Counted from the first letter of the stretch, positions 1 to 10,277 are shown. The stretch: DNA of 58,899 bases from Discostella pseudostelligera (GCA_036940085.1 JALLBK010000477.1:1-58899), one strand, 5' to 3'. Numbers and translations are program-made. Notes: generated by a model not told the origin, from the sequence alone.

Positions 1-345
1 AGTTCCCTCTAGAGTGTAGTTCTCTTCAAACACAGAACTTACGGTGGCGGCGTTGTGCCTACAATATCCTTAACAATGTTTCCACGGTCAATAAAGGATG
101 TCATGTCGCGGCTGAAACCTTCATCGGTGTGACACACACTAATACAACGACGAACCATTACCGACCATCCAACGAGGCCGATCGTAAGCACCTCCAACGC
201 TACTTATTTGGACGCGACCGAGTTACCATGTGAGAATAGAGATCTAACCCCCAGAGAGGGAAAACTCGTAGTGCTTTGTACTTGCAAGATAGTTGATACG
301 AGACCCCCAAACACCCCCTACCCACTGAACTGGCGTTCAGTAGAT
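1..345. other. 3' flank of SEC61 alpha
   Basis: This stretch lies downstream of the minus-strand SEC61 alpha stop codon. I recognise no gene, RNA or repeat in it. Short open frames here have no recognisable motif. Confidence 0.5.
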
Positions 346-1994
346 CTAAAAACCAAACGCACCCATCTCCTCTGCCTGCTCCTTCATAAAGGCCTCGTAG
401 AACTGATAGATGATGGTAACACTCAACAAAATACCCGTTCCGGTACCAATGGCACCCATAAAATCGGCAATGACGGTAAGCGCTCCAATGCACATCCCAC
501 CAAATGCGGCCGCGGTGGGGATGTAACGGTTCAATACATGAATGAGGGCCGAATCACGATGTCCCTTCATGACCATTTGATTATCCCTCAATTGCTTGGC
601 AACATCCCGAGCCGAGGCTCCCGACACTTCAATCCAAGTCTTGGAGAAGAGAGCACATGCGGTAAGGATGAATACAAGGTAAAACACAGCATGGAAGGGA
701 TCATAGATAATTTCGGCAAACGATGTGGGAGGGGAGATGTAGTACGCAATCCCACCCACGGGGATGGACTGGCCTCCATCGCTATCTTGCCACTTGCCCA
801 AGATGCGCACTAGAATGTTGGTCGGTGCACGATTGTACAAGAGTTGCGAAACAAAGTACAAGTTGGACACCAATGCCGTCTGTAGAATAATGGGCATGTT
901 CGAGGTGTAGAATAGCTTGATGGGGTATGTCCCCTCCTGTCCTCGATACTTTTGATACTTGACGGGCAACACTACCCTCCACCCTTGGAAGTAAATGACC
1001 ACCACAAAGACAAACACCGTGGCGGCAAGGTTGGTCAAATTGGGTAGATTTTGACGATACACCGCCTCCTTGATAGCACGGATCTTGTCATTTCGGGTAA
1101 TGAGTAAATGGAACAAGGCAATAATCGCACCCTCAAACTCAGTTCCGCGACCAGTGTTGATAGTCGTGGGGCTGAATGCCTTCCAAACAATATTCTCACA
1201 AATGTTCGTGGCAATGAAAAGACTGATGCCACTACCAAGTCCATAACCCTTCTGCAATAGCTCGTCGAGGGTAAGTACAATAAGTCCAGCACAGAACAAT
1301 TGCGCAATAATGAGCAATGCATTCCCAGCCCCAATGGCAGACAAGTCGCCATACATTCCACTAACGACGTAGGCAATGGCCTCACCAACAGTGATGAGTA
1401 TACCAAACAATTTCTGTGCACCAGCGAACAATGCCCGATCTTCCTTGACATTGTAATTAACTTCAATGATACGACTACCAGCCAATAGTTGCATAACAAG
1501 ACCAGAGGTAACAATGGGTGAGATACCCAATTCCATGAGTGTGCCACGGTTCGAGGCTAAGATGACACGCATCCAGTAGAAAGGATCGGAGGATTTGGCA
1601 GATTGGACACCATATATTGGAATTTGACAGCAGACGAGGAAGATGAAGAGGGTGATGGTGGTCCAGAGAACTTTTTCACGGAAGGGAATCTGACAGTATT
1701 AGTTGAAAAATGAGCAGCGAGGCGGGCAGGGGAGGGGCGCAGATGTGTAAGAATGATCAGTTTGGTGAATTGTTTGAGAGAAGATACGAATAATAGCATT
1801 CGAAGGCGAGAATCTGAACAAGTCTTTCGAGCACCACATTCTCTCTATCGAACCGCCACGCTTCAAACCGATTTCCAGGTGGAGCAATGTTCTCCGGCGT
1901 CTTATCGCCTATCATTTCTTCTTACCTTGCGATCTGGACTTGCCACCTCGGGCAAGACGCACATGACCGGCCTGATCAGATGAAGGAATCTCAT
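346..1994 (-). CDS. SEC61A: Sec61 subunit alpha, ER protein-translocation channel
   Basis: This is the pore-forming subunit of the ER translocon, which moves nascent secretory proteins into or across the membrane. Two exons are visible: 1994-1926 ([17 protein letters not shown]..., the conserved N-terminus) and 1689-346. They are joined across a 236-nt GT-AG intron (1925-1690) in phase 0. The spliced protein is 470 aa, the usual family length of about 470-476. The second exon opens with [17 protein letters not shown] and then YGVQ and [18 protein letters not shown], a hallmark of Sec61 alpha, followed by the expected series of hydrophobic segments. The ATG at 1994 was chosen because it begins the canonical N-terminal helix; the methionine at 1572 is internal. 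It diverges from NOT2 across about 1 kb. Confidence 0.97.
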
Positions 1995-3019
1995 GGTTTT
2001 ACTGACTGATGATGACAATGATGACTATGGTAGTAGTACCGACGCTCGTCGAGAGTGGTGGCGGCGGCCTCAGCGGCTGCGATGGCGATGGTGGTGATGC
2101 TGCTATTGCTCTTTTGCTTCCTCGCTTGTGGTTGGCAAGCGCTCAACGGCCTCTCATTTTTTTCAAATGTCACGATGGCCAGACGATACCAGTACCGAGT
2201 CGCTTCGTCATTTAGGCTAAAATGACATTGAAGGTCATCTAATTCTCTCAAATTTCATATTATGACGTCATTAAACCTTCCCGAAAGGATCATTATTTAT
2301 GGTGTCGTATTGTCCAAGTTATGAGCTCAAGCTGCATGAAGTAGTAGTGTTGTTGTTTGCTTGTGGTGCTCTCGTTGGGGCGGCATTCCATGATGCTGTT
2401 GTCAAGGCACCGTAACCGTAGGTAGGAGGCACCACGTCTTTGGCATTATATTAGTCCACCTTGCAAGCCAATTAAATTCATATCATTGGGGGGATATACC
2501 TGCCAGCAAGGTTTATTAGAAATGTACGTGTAATATAGATTTTTGCAACGCGGTTGGGCGGGGAGAGCCATGTGGTGCATAAGACTGTGGCGGGGGCGGC
2601 GACCGTCGGCCGTCGGCGTCATGGTCATAGGGGGGCGACAGTGTGCCATGGGAGAGGGGAGGCGTTTTTGACGAGCGTCTCGACTTGATCATAACCTCGA
2701 CGTATTATGGGGATGGTTGAGTGTGCGCTCCCCGGCCGCATTTTTTCCATATCATGTGCGCATAAATGACTGTTCAATGACGGTTCATGCGTCTCCTGCC
2801 GTAAAGGCTGTGAGATTTTCTGGTTGTGGCAGACTACCAATAGAGGGCATTGTTTGTTCTTGGAATCAAGACCGATGTCTTCGATTCAATCGTTCGGATT
2901 GTCACGAAATGCTCATTTCATTCCATATCTTTGGTTATTGTCGATTATTTTATCAGTATCGGTTCATCTGACATTCTTTTCCCGTTATATTATTCACATC
3001 GAATACGACCAGTTTACAA
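1995..3019. promoter_or_regulatory. Divergent intergenic region between SEC61A and NOT2
   Basis: About 1 kb separates the two divergent start codons, so it should hold both promoters. It contains a perfect palindromic CRE, TGACGTCA, at 2263-2270 and a GAT/GGC-rich stretch near 2005-2100. I see no convincing gene in it. The exact transcription starts cannot be read from the sequence. Confidence 0.5.
2263..2270. promoter_or_regulatory. CRE-like palindrome TGACGTCA
   Basis: This is a perfect 8-bp bZIP/CRE site about 270 bp upstream of the SEC61A start. CRE-type elements are known in diatoms to mediate CO2/cAMP and light responses through bZIP factors. That it acts on SEC61A or NOT2 is inference. 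Confidence 0.35.
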
Positions 3020-3367
3020 ATGGATGGCGCGACAACGGGCTCCAACAACTCCGCACCGGGAGGGAACATAAATGGTGCATCGGGGTTCCTCAATTTGGGA
3101 AATCTAGGATCGAGTCAGGCTATCGTAGGAGGCATGGGTCTCTTCTCGACGGGGGGTGGAAGTGGGGATGGATTAGGAACTAGCTTTGGAACTTCATTTG
3201 GTAACGGATTCTCTAATGACGGGACTAACTCTGGATCAGGAGCAGGTAGTGCAAATCCATCCTTTGATTTAAATGATTTCCCGAGTCTGGGCGGAGGTGC
3301 TGTGTTGGGGGCTGGATCAACCGGTAGTGTTGGGAATGATAATGGCCTGGCCGCAGCATTGAGACAA

Positions 3368-3398
<31 letters not shown>

Positions 3399-4443
3399 TA
3401 CTACAACACCAAATGATGCAGAGTGGTGTTAGTGCAGCAGACAAGTCCTCGAACCTATATCGACTTGCCATGTCCAGTGGTATTGCCAACGGTGTCGCTA
3501 GTAACTTTAACATGACAACGGAGGATTTTCCTGCGCTAGGCACCTCGGGAGATGTGGGGGGTCAACCGGAGGGAAGCTCAACGCAAGGTACGGCACCATC
3601 ATCGTCAACAGGGGGAGGGATGTTGGACTCATCGGGGGGTAATCAATTAGATTACACAGGGTTGATTGGAAGTAATGGTGGTACCGTTTCGTCGGGTATT
3701 CAGCAGGTATCATCGCAAGCAAGATCATCCATGTCTACAGCTACGCAATCAGGCAGCGGGGGATTATCTTCGAGTGCAGGTGTAACGTTGGGAAATTCTG
3801 GATCGGGAGGCGCAATAGGTGGCGACTATGGATTGCTTGGACTACTCTCTGTGATACGGATGACTGATTCAGATCGGAATAGGCTGGCACTCGGATCGGA
3901 TCTCACAGTACTGGGTCTTAACTTGAATTCTTCTGACGTTCTTCACAGTACGTTTGGTGGACCATTCTCAGACAAGGCAGCATCAAAAGAGCCGCATTAT
4001 CAGGTAAGAATGACTGTTCCTACGCGTCATCTCGTTTGATTAATTATGCATGCGAAACTAAAGGCCATATCTGTAACACTGTCCGTTAGTTGCCGATGTG
4101 TTATTACATGCAACCGCCAGCTCTGAAAACGGGTCACCTGTCTAAATTCCAATTGGAAACACTCTTCTACATCTTCTACGCCATGCCAAAAGACGTATTG
4201 CAAGCCTACGCAGCACAGGAACTCTACACGAGGGAATGGAAGTATCATGCGGAGTCGAAGTTATGGTTCAAACGAGCAACACCCTCGGAGATCGCTCCCA
4301 ATAGCAATTTGCCGTCTGGTGGGCAGTATATCTACTTCGACATCAACACATGGGAGAGGAGGGTGTATGGAAACGTCAACCAAAACATTGCTGGTGGATT
4401 TTTGACAGAGGATGATGTACGGGTAAAGTTCCCCAGTTCATAA
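3020..4443 (+). CDS. NOT2: CCR4-NOT complex subunit 2 (NOT2/CNOT2)
   Basis: This is a scaffold subunit of the CCR4-NOT deadenylase complex, which acts in mRNA decay and transcription control. Exon 1 (3020-4003) and exon 2 (4090-4443) are joined over an 86-nt intron (CAG|GTAAGA ... TTAG|TTG) in phase 0, giving 445 aa. The N-terminal two thirds are Gly/Ser/Asn rich with an 11-residue polyglutamine run near residue 120. Two short motifs of the form NDFPSLG/EDFPALG (near residues 90 and 170) are typical of NOT2 proteins. The C-terminal NOT2_3_5 domain starts near residue 270 and includes YGLLGLLSVIR, LTVLGLNLNSSD, TFGGPFSD and, after the intron, FYIFYAMPKDVLQAYAAQEL and REWKYHAESKLWF. Reading on without splicing would truncate this domain. 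Confidence 0.95.
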
Positions 4444-4730
4444 TTTTTGCCAGTCTGCATTGGCATAAAAATAATGTGCATTTAATGATTTATGAGGCTG
4501 TCGGGAGATGAATAATTGTCATGGCAATGCTGAGAGATATCATGACGATGAGATAATATTATTGGCTCTATCGCATTGAGTGCAATGCAACGACGACGAC
4601 GGTGTTGGTTGCCGCGAACTTCCACGTGTAGACTTCGTCTCTCCTCTGGCGCACCGTCTGTCCCTCGAATCCGGCCCGTCGGCGTCGGCGTCGGTACGTA
4701 GTCGGTAACCATGACCATGGCATTTCAAGG
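4444..4730. other. Intergenic gap NOT2 - LSM11
   Basis: There is no gene in this gap. It contains one CCACGTGTA site at 4622-4630, related to the G-box half of the promoter module seen elsewhere in the window, about 100 bp before the LSM11 start. No GGCGGGAA partner is present. Confidence 0.35.
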
Positions 4731-5954
4731 ATGACGCCGCCGCCGGTAAGCTTGGGCAAACCCTCCCTCCGCTACCGCCTTGAATCTTATTACAGCCTTG
4801 TTGCCCCGGATGCAATTGCCGACAATGATAAATGGAAGCAGAACTTTGATATAATCTACGACAAATATGGTGGGACGGTCGAAGGTGAAACGAAGTTGTC
4901 CAACAAGCTGGCCAAAAAGTATGGTAGTCAGATCAGGCTTTTGGTGGCTCCACCTCATCGGCAGAAGCAGCGAGAGTTGCAGACGGGCAGTACCCAAAAT
5001 GTTACTCTGTTGAATGATAATAAGCATGACGAATCGCATTATAAAATTGATGAGAATCAAGTGGAAAGCAGGGTTTTGGATTTTACATCTTCGAGATTTG
5101 ATGCACAATACGCATTAATTGCACCCGATGTCGTAGTTTTGGATGCCAACCCTGGCCTCAATGCTGAAAATACTAGACTTGACAATATCTCCAAGTTCAG
5201 AGCATTTTTGCCCGAATGCGACCCGCAACGAGTAGTGCACACATCAACCCACAAACATGCCAGTGCTCCAAAGAGTAGGGAATCCATCAGCGCCGAAGCC
5301 CTACCGACGAAAAAGACCCCAATGTTTTTATCAATGTCATCACGATATGAAGATAAAAATTCTGGCCCTTTATCGTTGCTCTACTCAATTGTGGCAAATC
5401 GACAACGGGCGCGTGTAATGGTACGATATGTGGATTGCATACGCGGGACGTTGACTGGATATTTGATTGCGTTTGATAAGCATTTCAACATGATACTGAA
5501 GGATGTAGAAGAAATATACAGTGGACGTATCACAAAGTATCCAAAAGCTGTAGAAGTCGCCGATGAAAGTGATGATCGCACTGTCGGAAGTGTTGCGTCA
5601 TCAAATATTGACGCGAATATTGCTAACAATTGTCATGAAACTCATGCTCCGCTCAAGTCCAAACTTGAAAAGCAAAGACGAAATTGTTATCCTCCAGATG
5701 GCAGCGGTGGTCCAGGGCCAGCGGTAAAAAAACGATACTTTCACCAGATGATGGTGAGAGGCGATAACGTCGTAATGGTTTGGAGAGCAGAGGCAGAAAG
5801 ATCAACTCATCCGCGGACAAGCAAAAGTCCCTCACACTCGTTACATGCAAAATCAGGTTCCAGCGGCAAAGAACAGCAAATTGGAACACCTGGCTCACTT
5901 TACTATGCACTTCAGCGATGGGAATCTCAGCATGGACGGTGGGCACCATGGTGA
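4731..5954 (+). CDS. LSM11: LSm11-like protein (U7 snRNP Sm-ring subunit)
   Basis: In animals LSm11 joins LSm10 and five Sm proteins in the U7 snRNP, which directs 3' cleavage of histone pre-mRNA. This 407-aa single-exon gene shows the split LSm11 layout. Residues 109-150 hold LDFTSSRFDAQYAL and LDNISKFRAFL, matching the N-terminal LSm11 segment that precedes the Sm domain. Sm1 is at about 215-260, with RGTLTGYLIAFDKHFNMILK and DVEEIY. After a linker of about 80 residues comes Sm2, VRGDNVVMVW, near 338-350. The long Sm1-Sm2 linker is an LSm11 feature. Residues 10-70 (LRYRLESYYSLVAPD ... KYGGTVEGETKL) form an extra module I do not recognise. The alternative is another divergent Sm protein, but the pre-Sm motif argues for LSm11. 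It converges on the coiled-coil gene. Confidence 0.82.
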   Translation: MTPPPVSLGKPSLRYRLESYYSLVAPDAIADNDKWKQNFDIIYDKYGGTVEGETKLSNKLAKKYGSQIRLLVAPPHRQKQRELQTGSTQNVTLLNDNKHDESHYKIDENQVESRVLDFTSSRFDAQYALIAPDVVVLDANPGLNAENTRLDNISKFRAFLPECDPQRVVHTSTHKHASAPKSRESISAEALPTKKTPMFLSMSSRYEDKNSGPLSLLYSIVANRQRARVMVRYVDCIRGTLTGYLIAFDKHFNMILKDVEEIYSGRITKYPKAVEVADESDDRTVGSVASSNIDANIANNCHETHAPLKSKLEKQRRNCYPPDGSGGPGPAVKKRYFHQMMVRGDNVVMVWRAEAERSTHPRTSKSPSHSLHAKSGSSGKEQQIGTPGSLYYALQRWESQHGRWAPW

Positions 5955-6195
5955 ATCAACCATCCGATACACATTACATTGCAATAAACATGACGAACGC
6001 TCTTTCGACGATGACGACTGTGCAGTTTCACATGACGACTCATTCAATAACTCATTCTATAAGTTATTCATTGAATACAATTGAAACTAAATAAATGTTT
6101 TCACATGCAGCCTCGCATGCAGCCTGTTATTCAATATTCAATACAAGCACCTCCAAAGAGCTTGTTCGAATTCACTGTCGCCGTGCAAAATATAT
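5955..6195. other. Convergent 3' region with inverted repeat
   Basis: This gap lies between the LSM11 stop and the coiled-coil gene stop. An imperfect A/T-rich inverted repeat with AATAACT and AGTTATT arms lies near 6045-6080 and could fold in the 3' UTRs. A role in 3'-end formation is inference. Confidence 0.3.
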
Positions 6196-7854
6196 CTATC
6201 GCCGCTTTACAGCAGGCGACCCGGCTTCATTGTGCACACTCATAATATCATCCCTGTCATTGCAGTCATCGCAATCCATACCAAAAACACGCTCGTCATA
6301 CGCTGGGAGGGAGACTTCATTTCCGTTCTCATCCAAGAGTGACGTTTCCTCAATCATAGTCTTGATATCCTTCATATCCTTGAGATACGAGCGCAATGAC
6401 TTTAGATTATTCGCCTTGTGTCCTTCCAACTCGTTGAATTTCGCGTTGGATAGTTCGAGAAGAGTGGACGCAGTGTCTTGATTCACATTCTGATTTGTCT
6501 CCACCGTCTTTTGAAGTGCCACCACCTTGCTGGCGAGCTTCTCTTTCTCCTTGATGGCATCGGATTTCCTCGCGTTGGCTGGGCCGAGTACGTCAACAAT
6601 GGCCTGCTCGTTTTTACGCTTCAACGAATTGGCTTCATCAGCAAGCTTCGTCATCTCTTCGAACGCCATCAACGCATTTTCGAGGACAGCATTCGACGCC
6701 TCAGCATCTTTCGATTTCACCTCTTTGCTCAAGGTGAGCTCCGCAATATCGTGTCGAACCTCATCGATGACAATCTTTATCTCATTCGATTTCTTCTGTG
6801 CTGCCTCAAAGTCGGCAACCTGCTTGATCAAGAAATCGAGCTGTCCCGACAATACCGCCAGTTCCGCATCTAGCTTCTTCTCATCGGCTTCGAGAATGGT
6901 CAATCCTTGTTGCTTCAACTCGTTGAGTGATGTCAACTCCGTTTCCTTCGAGATGTTGTTGCGACGCTCGACAATTTGTTCCTTTACCTGAGGCATGGGT
7001 TTTGACAAGCGTACATGCAAAGACGCTGAGCATAAGCCACAAACGAAATACGACAAAGCAATGACAAGTACATCTTTCCTCACCTTCTCTGCAATTTGCT
7101 GCGCATAGGCACCACTATTGGCCCGAGCCATCTGCACTGCTTCCTTGACACCGCGATTCTGTTGACTTTCCGCCTCAAACTCCCTTCGTTTCGCCTCAAC
7201 CTGTCGCTCACCTTCCGACTTGACTTTGTCGAGCTGCCGGGCATTTATTTCCTGATTCAATTTCGCAGTTTCATCATCGGCAGCCTTGATTTTCTTACGC
7301 GTCAACATGATTTCGTGCTGGATGGATTGAATGGAGGCCGCCTTGCTTTTGGCATCGACTCGTTTGCGTTCGATAAAGGCCTTGTGCGACAGCCCCCGCG
7401 AAGTAGAAGTAGTAGTAGTACTGTCATCCTCCGACATCATCATGGTAGTGTCACGATGATTATCATGCGATGATGGAGATGACGATGGACTAACAAGATG
7501 CGGAGCCACATTCGATGCAAACTGCGCCTTGAACTCCATGCGCAATTCCTCCGTCATTGTTTCGGAATCCAATACCTCCATGGCATCGCGGCGATGGGCA
7601 CACATCTCCTCACGAGCATGATTGCAGTCCTTGGTGAGCTGGGCGAGGGAGCGCTCTTCGTGCTTGATTTTGTCAGCGGAAGCGTGGAGACTTTTGTCAA
7701 TGTTGGCGATCTCGTCGCGGATGGCACGGACGAGGTCATTGTTGATTTGGGTTTCATGACCGAGGTCGAGTGTGCTGTAGAACGAGTCCTCCACCGCGGC
7801 ACCACCATCGGTAGCGGTAGGGGCTTGATAAGATGATGAGGGGAAGCTATTCAT
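6196..7854 (-). CDS. Long coiled-coil protein of unknown function
   Basis: I do not recognise a named family. Exons 7854-7084 and 6987-6196 are separated by a 96-nt intron (AAG|GTGAGG ... CTCAG|GTAAAG), giving 520 aa. The intron length is a multiple of three and it has no stop codon, so an unspliced reading of 552 aa is possible. However, the 32 extra residues are hydrophobic and cysteine-rich, unlike the flanking heptads, so splicing is preferred. From about residue 40 to 500 the protein is nearly continuous Glu/Lys/Gln-rich coiled coil, apart from a Ser/Thr/Asp-rich gap near residues 120-150. It resembles structural proteins of the SMC, kinetochore or cytoskeletal type in general character only. 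Its promoter carries the paired GGCGGGAA/ACACGTGGC module at 8055-8153, a hint of cell-cycle control. Confidence 0.8.
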   Translation of the reverse strand: MNSFPSSSYQAPTATDGGAAVEDSFYSTLDLGHETQINNDLVRAIRDEIANIDKSLHASADKIKHEERSLAQLTKDCNHAREEMCAHRRDAMEVLDSETMTEELRMEFKAQFASNVAPHLVSPSSSPSSHDNHRDTTMMMSEDDSTTTTSTSRGLSHKAFIERKRVDAKSKAASIQSIQHEIMLTRKKIKAADDETAKLNQEINARQLDKVKSEGERQVEAKRREFEAESQQNRGVKEAVQMARANSGAYAQQIAEKVRKDVLVIALSYFVCGLCSASLHVRLSKPMPQVKEQIVERRNNISKETELTSLNELKQQGLTILEADEKKLDAELAVLSGQLDFLIKQVADFEAAQKKSNEIKIVIDEVRHDIAELTLSKEVKSKDAEASNAVLENALMAFEEMTKLADEANSLKRKNEQAIVDVLGPANARKSDAIKEKEKLASKVVALQKTVETNQNVNQDTASTLLELSNAKFNELEGHKANNLKSLRSYLKDMKDIKTMIEETSLLDENGNEVSLPAYDERVFGMDCDDCNDRDDIMSVHNEAGSPAVKRR

Positions 7855-8497
7855 CTTACGACTGAACTAGAGAAGTGAGTGTGGCGGCAGTGGCTAGAGA
7901 GTCGGAGCCGGTGGCCGGTGGCATTGCCATAGTTTGATTTCGAACTGCGCCGCCCCACCATCGACCACGACCATCGGTGGCGGCCTGTGGCTGTGGCGGC
8001 GGCTGGCGGCGGCGGCAACATAGTATCATGGCCGGCGGGCGGCTTCGGCTTCAGATTTGGCGGGAAAAACTTGGGTTTCCCGCCATATTCGAAGCACTTT
8101 CACTTTTCCTGCCATATTCAAGCACTTACACGTGGCGAGAATTGCCACGTGTAGAGTTACGTGGAATTTCTTACATTTTACATTTCATTTCCTTGCCTTG
8201 TCGGGCACCGACACGAGATGTTGATGTGTTACTCTGACAATGCAAACAACAATATGCGATGCGGTGCATTATTTGATATTGTATAGAGATTCTTCGCATT
8301 CTTCTGAATTGCTTATTGAAAGTTCTGTTAGTCTCAGCTATGGAGTCAAATTGATGTCATCCAGAGCGTCATTCTTCAAAGAGTTCCACAAGATCATAGA
8401 TGGGTCATGATATTCCACAATCGCACTACTGATCTGCATCTATCCTCTTCGAATATACATAGCTTTCAACCTCTTTCGATCATTCATTCTTTGCGCC
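7855..8497. other. Intergenic region between two minus-strand genes
   Basis: This is the promoter of the coiled-coil gene and the 3' flank of the AAA_26 gene. Apart from the regulatory module at 8055-8153 I see only GGC-rich low complexity (7975-8040) and A/T-rich sequence. Confidence 0.5.
8055..8153 (-). promoter_or_regulatory. Paired E2F-like and ACACGTGGC module (copy 1)
   Basis: Read on the minus strand towards the coiled-coil gene, the order is ACACGTGGC with its inverted partner GCCACGTGT (8127-8153, 10-bp perfect arms), then TGGCGGGAAA (8075-8084), then TTCCCGCCAAA (8055-8065). The module ends about 200 bp before the ATG. The GGCGGGAA cores fit the E2F/DP consensus; the CACGTG core fits a G-box. 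Function is inferred from repetition in other promoters here. Confidence 0.55.
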
Positions 8498-10156
8498 TCA
8501 TGCTCCTGCAGCACCGGCTGCTGAAGCGGAGGCTTCGATCTGTTGCCTCGACAACTGAAATCCTCGTTTGCTATTCATTTCGCTATTCAATTTAGAGGCA
8601 GTGATGGAAGTTTGGTGTATGGAAAAGTGTGGAGTATTTGTAACTCGATCAGTCGAAATAGTCGGTGGCTTGCGCAGTGAGTAATCTGAAATAAACTTCT
8701 CAGTAGCATTCGCTGCTGCTTCTAAAATCATATCTACATTCACATGGTTCGGAAACTCCTCGACAAATAACTCGGCAGTGTTCAATGCATGTTGCAATTG
8801 TTCCTCGCTCGAAACGCTTCGTATATGTTCCCTGCTGTTCTTGAGCGACTCTATCTCGGGGATGTATCCAAATGCTCTCATATTCGGTTGGAATTGTCCA
8901 AAGTACAAATCAATTGCCTCCTTGCAGTTTGAGAGAGAATAAAAGCCACCCAAACTCATTTTGTTGAAAATAGCTCCAATGACAGGGACATGCTTGTGAG
9001 TAAAGTAAGTAGCATTGATGTTGAATGAGTCGACTGCATCTCCAACTCCGGATTTACCAATTAGCAGTACTGGTACCGGTGATCTCTCGACGGCTGACGT
9101 CGTAGAGGTGGAAGGAGTGAAGATTCGTCCACAAGCTTTGGCCACACTTGCATTATCTGTTCCTGTGATACTTCCCACTGAAGGATAGCCCACTCCATCA
9201 ATAATGACAACCTTTTTATTCAACGCTAGCTTGTCGACAGCATCACTGGCTTTTTGGAGCAACTCGTCAGATGTCTCACCCGTCTCTCTCTTCAAAAAGG
9301 CACGGGTAAAGCCTTTGTAATACACAATTGGTCCCACTGGAACACATGCTGTTATGCCCTTGTGCTTGCAGTACTCTTCGACAAGTTGTGTTTGCTCGCA
9401 CTGAGTAGCAGGTTTTATGTATGCGAGGTCGTCTGGAGCGTACTTCCCAGAGTTGAGCAGAGATCCAAGTAGCCCTAAGCAGATGGAAGATTTGCCTACT
9501 TGTGATCTATCTCCTGCGATGAATAACCGTATTGCTGGTCCATCACTTTTGCGTTTATTGCTGAAATCGTTCGTCCGACTTCCCGGTGGCCTCGATGGCG
9601 ATGGCATTATGTCTCCAGATGTGTCAAATAATCTTGACCAGGCATCGCCGACGGAGAACGCAAAATTTGTTTCATCAGAAGATGACGACGGTAATGAATG
9701 TTGCATCAAGAGTGACTCAAGTGGGGCGCCATTGAAATTAACATGCTCCAATCTATACCGTTCACAAGTTGTCATGCCATCAGATGTCGCAGGATAACTC
9801 AATAATAGTATCGCAGGAAGGTCTGATGGTGCACCTAAACCGCCACTTGCTACTTCGGCAACACATGCCTCTATCGATTCATCGTCATCATCAACTCTTA
9901 CAGAAGCTGCCAGGCATTTGATGTTTGTATTAGTAGCGACACATGAACTCAGCGCATGGTGCACCAAAGTTGTCAATCTCGGAGCAGGGTCGTCGCGGAT
10001 CGTCGATGCAGTCCGGGTGTTCCAAGAGCCATAGAGTAAAATCACAAAAACCACTGCACTATCACGATCCTTGTTCTGTACCCATGGTTTCTCTGCATTG
10101 ACAACCTCGGATACGTGGATAACGCCGCAGTATTCCAGCGGGGGTAGCGGCACCAT
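8498..10156 (-). CDS. P-loop NTPase of dethiobiotin-synthetase/AAA_26 type
   Basis: This 552-aa protein has one intact ORF. Residues 1-200 carry no clear domain. The P-loop begins at about residue 214 with AGDRSQVGKSS (Walker A, GxxxxGKS), followed by LAYIKPATQ, VGPIVYYKGFTRAFL, VVIIDGVGYPSVGSITGTDN (Walker B-like IIDG) and PVLLIGKSGVGDAVDSFN, then GAIFNKM. This series is characteristic of the AAA_26 family, which includes BioD and the N-terminal domain of bacterial phosphate acetyltransferases. True BioD enzymes are about 230 aa, so a role in biotin synthesis is not proven. The C-terminus is Ala/Ser-rich and looks unstructured. It shares a divergent promoter with the first SWEET gene. Confidence 0.8.
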   Translation of the reverse strand: MVPLPPLEYCGVIHVSEVVNAEKPWVQNKDRDSAVVFVILLYGSWNTRTASTIRDDPAPRLTTLVHHALSSCVATNTNIKCLAASVRVDDDDESIEACVAEVASGGLGAPSDLPAILLLSYPATSDGMTTCERYRLEHVNFNGAPLESLLMQHSLPSSSSDETNFAFSVGDAWSRLFDTSGDIMPSPSRPPGSRTNDFSNKRKSDGPAIRLFIAGDRSQVGKSSICLGLLGSLLNSGKYAPDDLAYIKPATQCEQTQLVEEYCKHKGITACVPVGPIVYYKGFTRAFLKRETGETSDELLQKASDAVDKLALNKKVVIIDGVGYPSVGSITGTDNASVAKACGRIFTPSTSTTSAVERSPVPVLLIGKSGVGDAVDSFNINATYFTHKHVPVIGAIFNKMSLGGFYSLSNCKEAIDLYFGQFQPNMRAFGYIPEIESLKNSREHIRSVSSEEQLQHALNTAELFVEEFPNHVNVDMILEAAANATEKFISDYSLRKPPTISTDRVTNTPHFSIHQTSITASKLNSEMNSKRGFQLSRQQIEASASAAGAAGA

Positions 10157-10277
10157 GGTCTATGTCTATGTCCATGGTCTCCCTCTCCCATCTCCCACTC
10201 CATCCATGCATCGCATGCACTTCGTTGATGAGATCTTTGTGGGCGAGAGTGTCGCCAATTAAAGAGAAAGATCTCCT

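Noticed and set aside
208..813. A plus-strand 201-codon frame
   Set aside because: It is the antisense shadow of SEC61 alpha.
3364..3400. CAG repeat as a microsatellite of interest
   Set aside because: It encodes an ordinary polyglutamine tract inside NOT2, common in this protein class.
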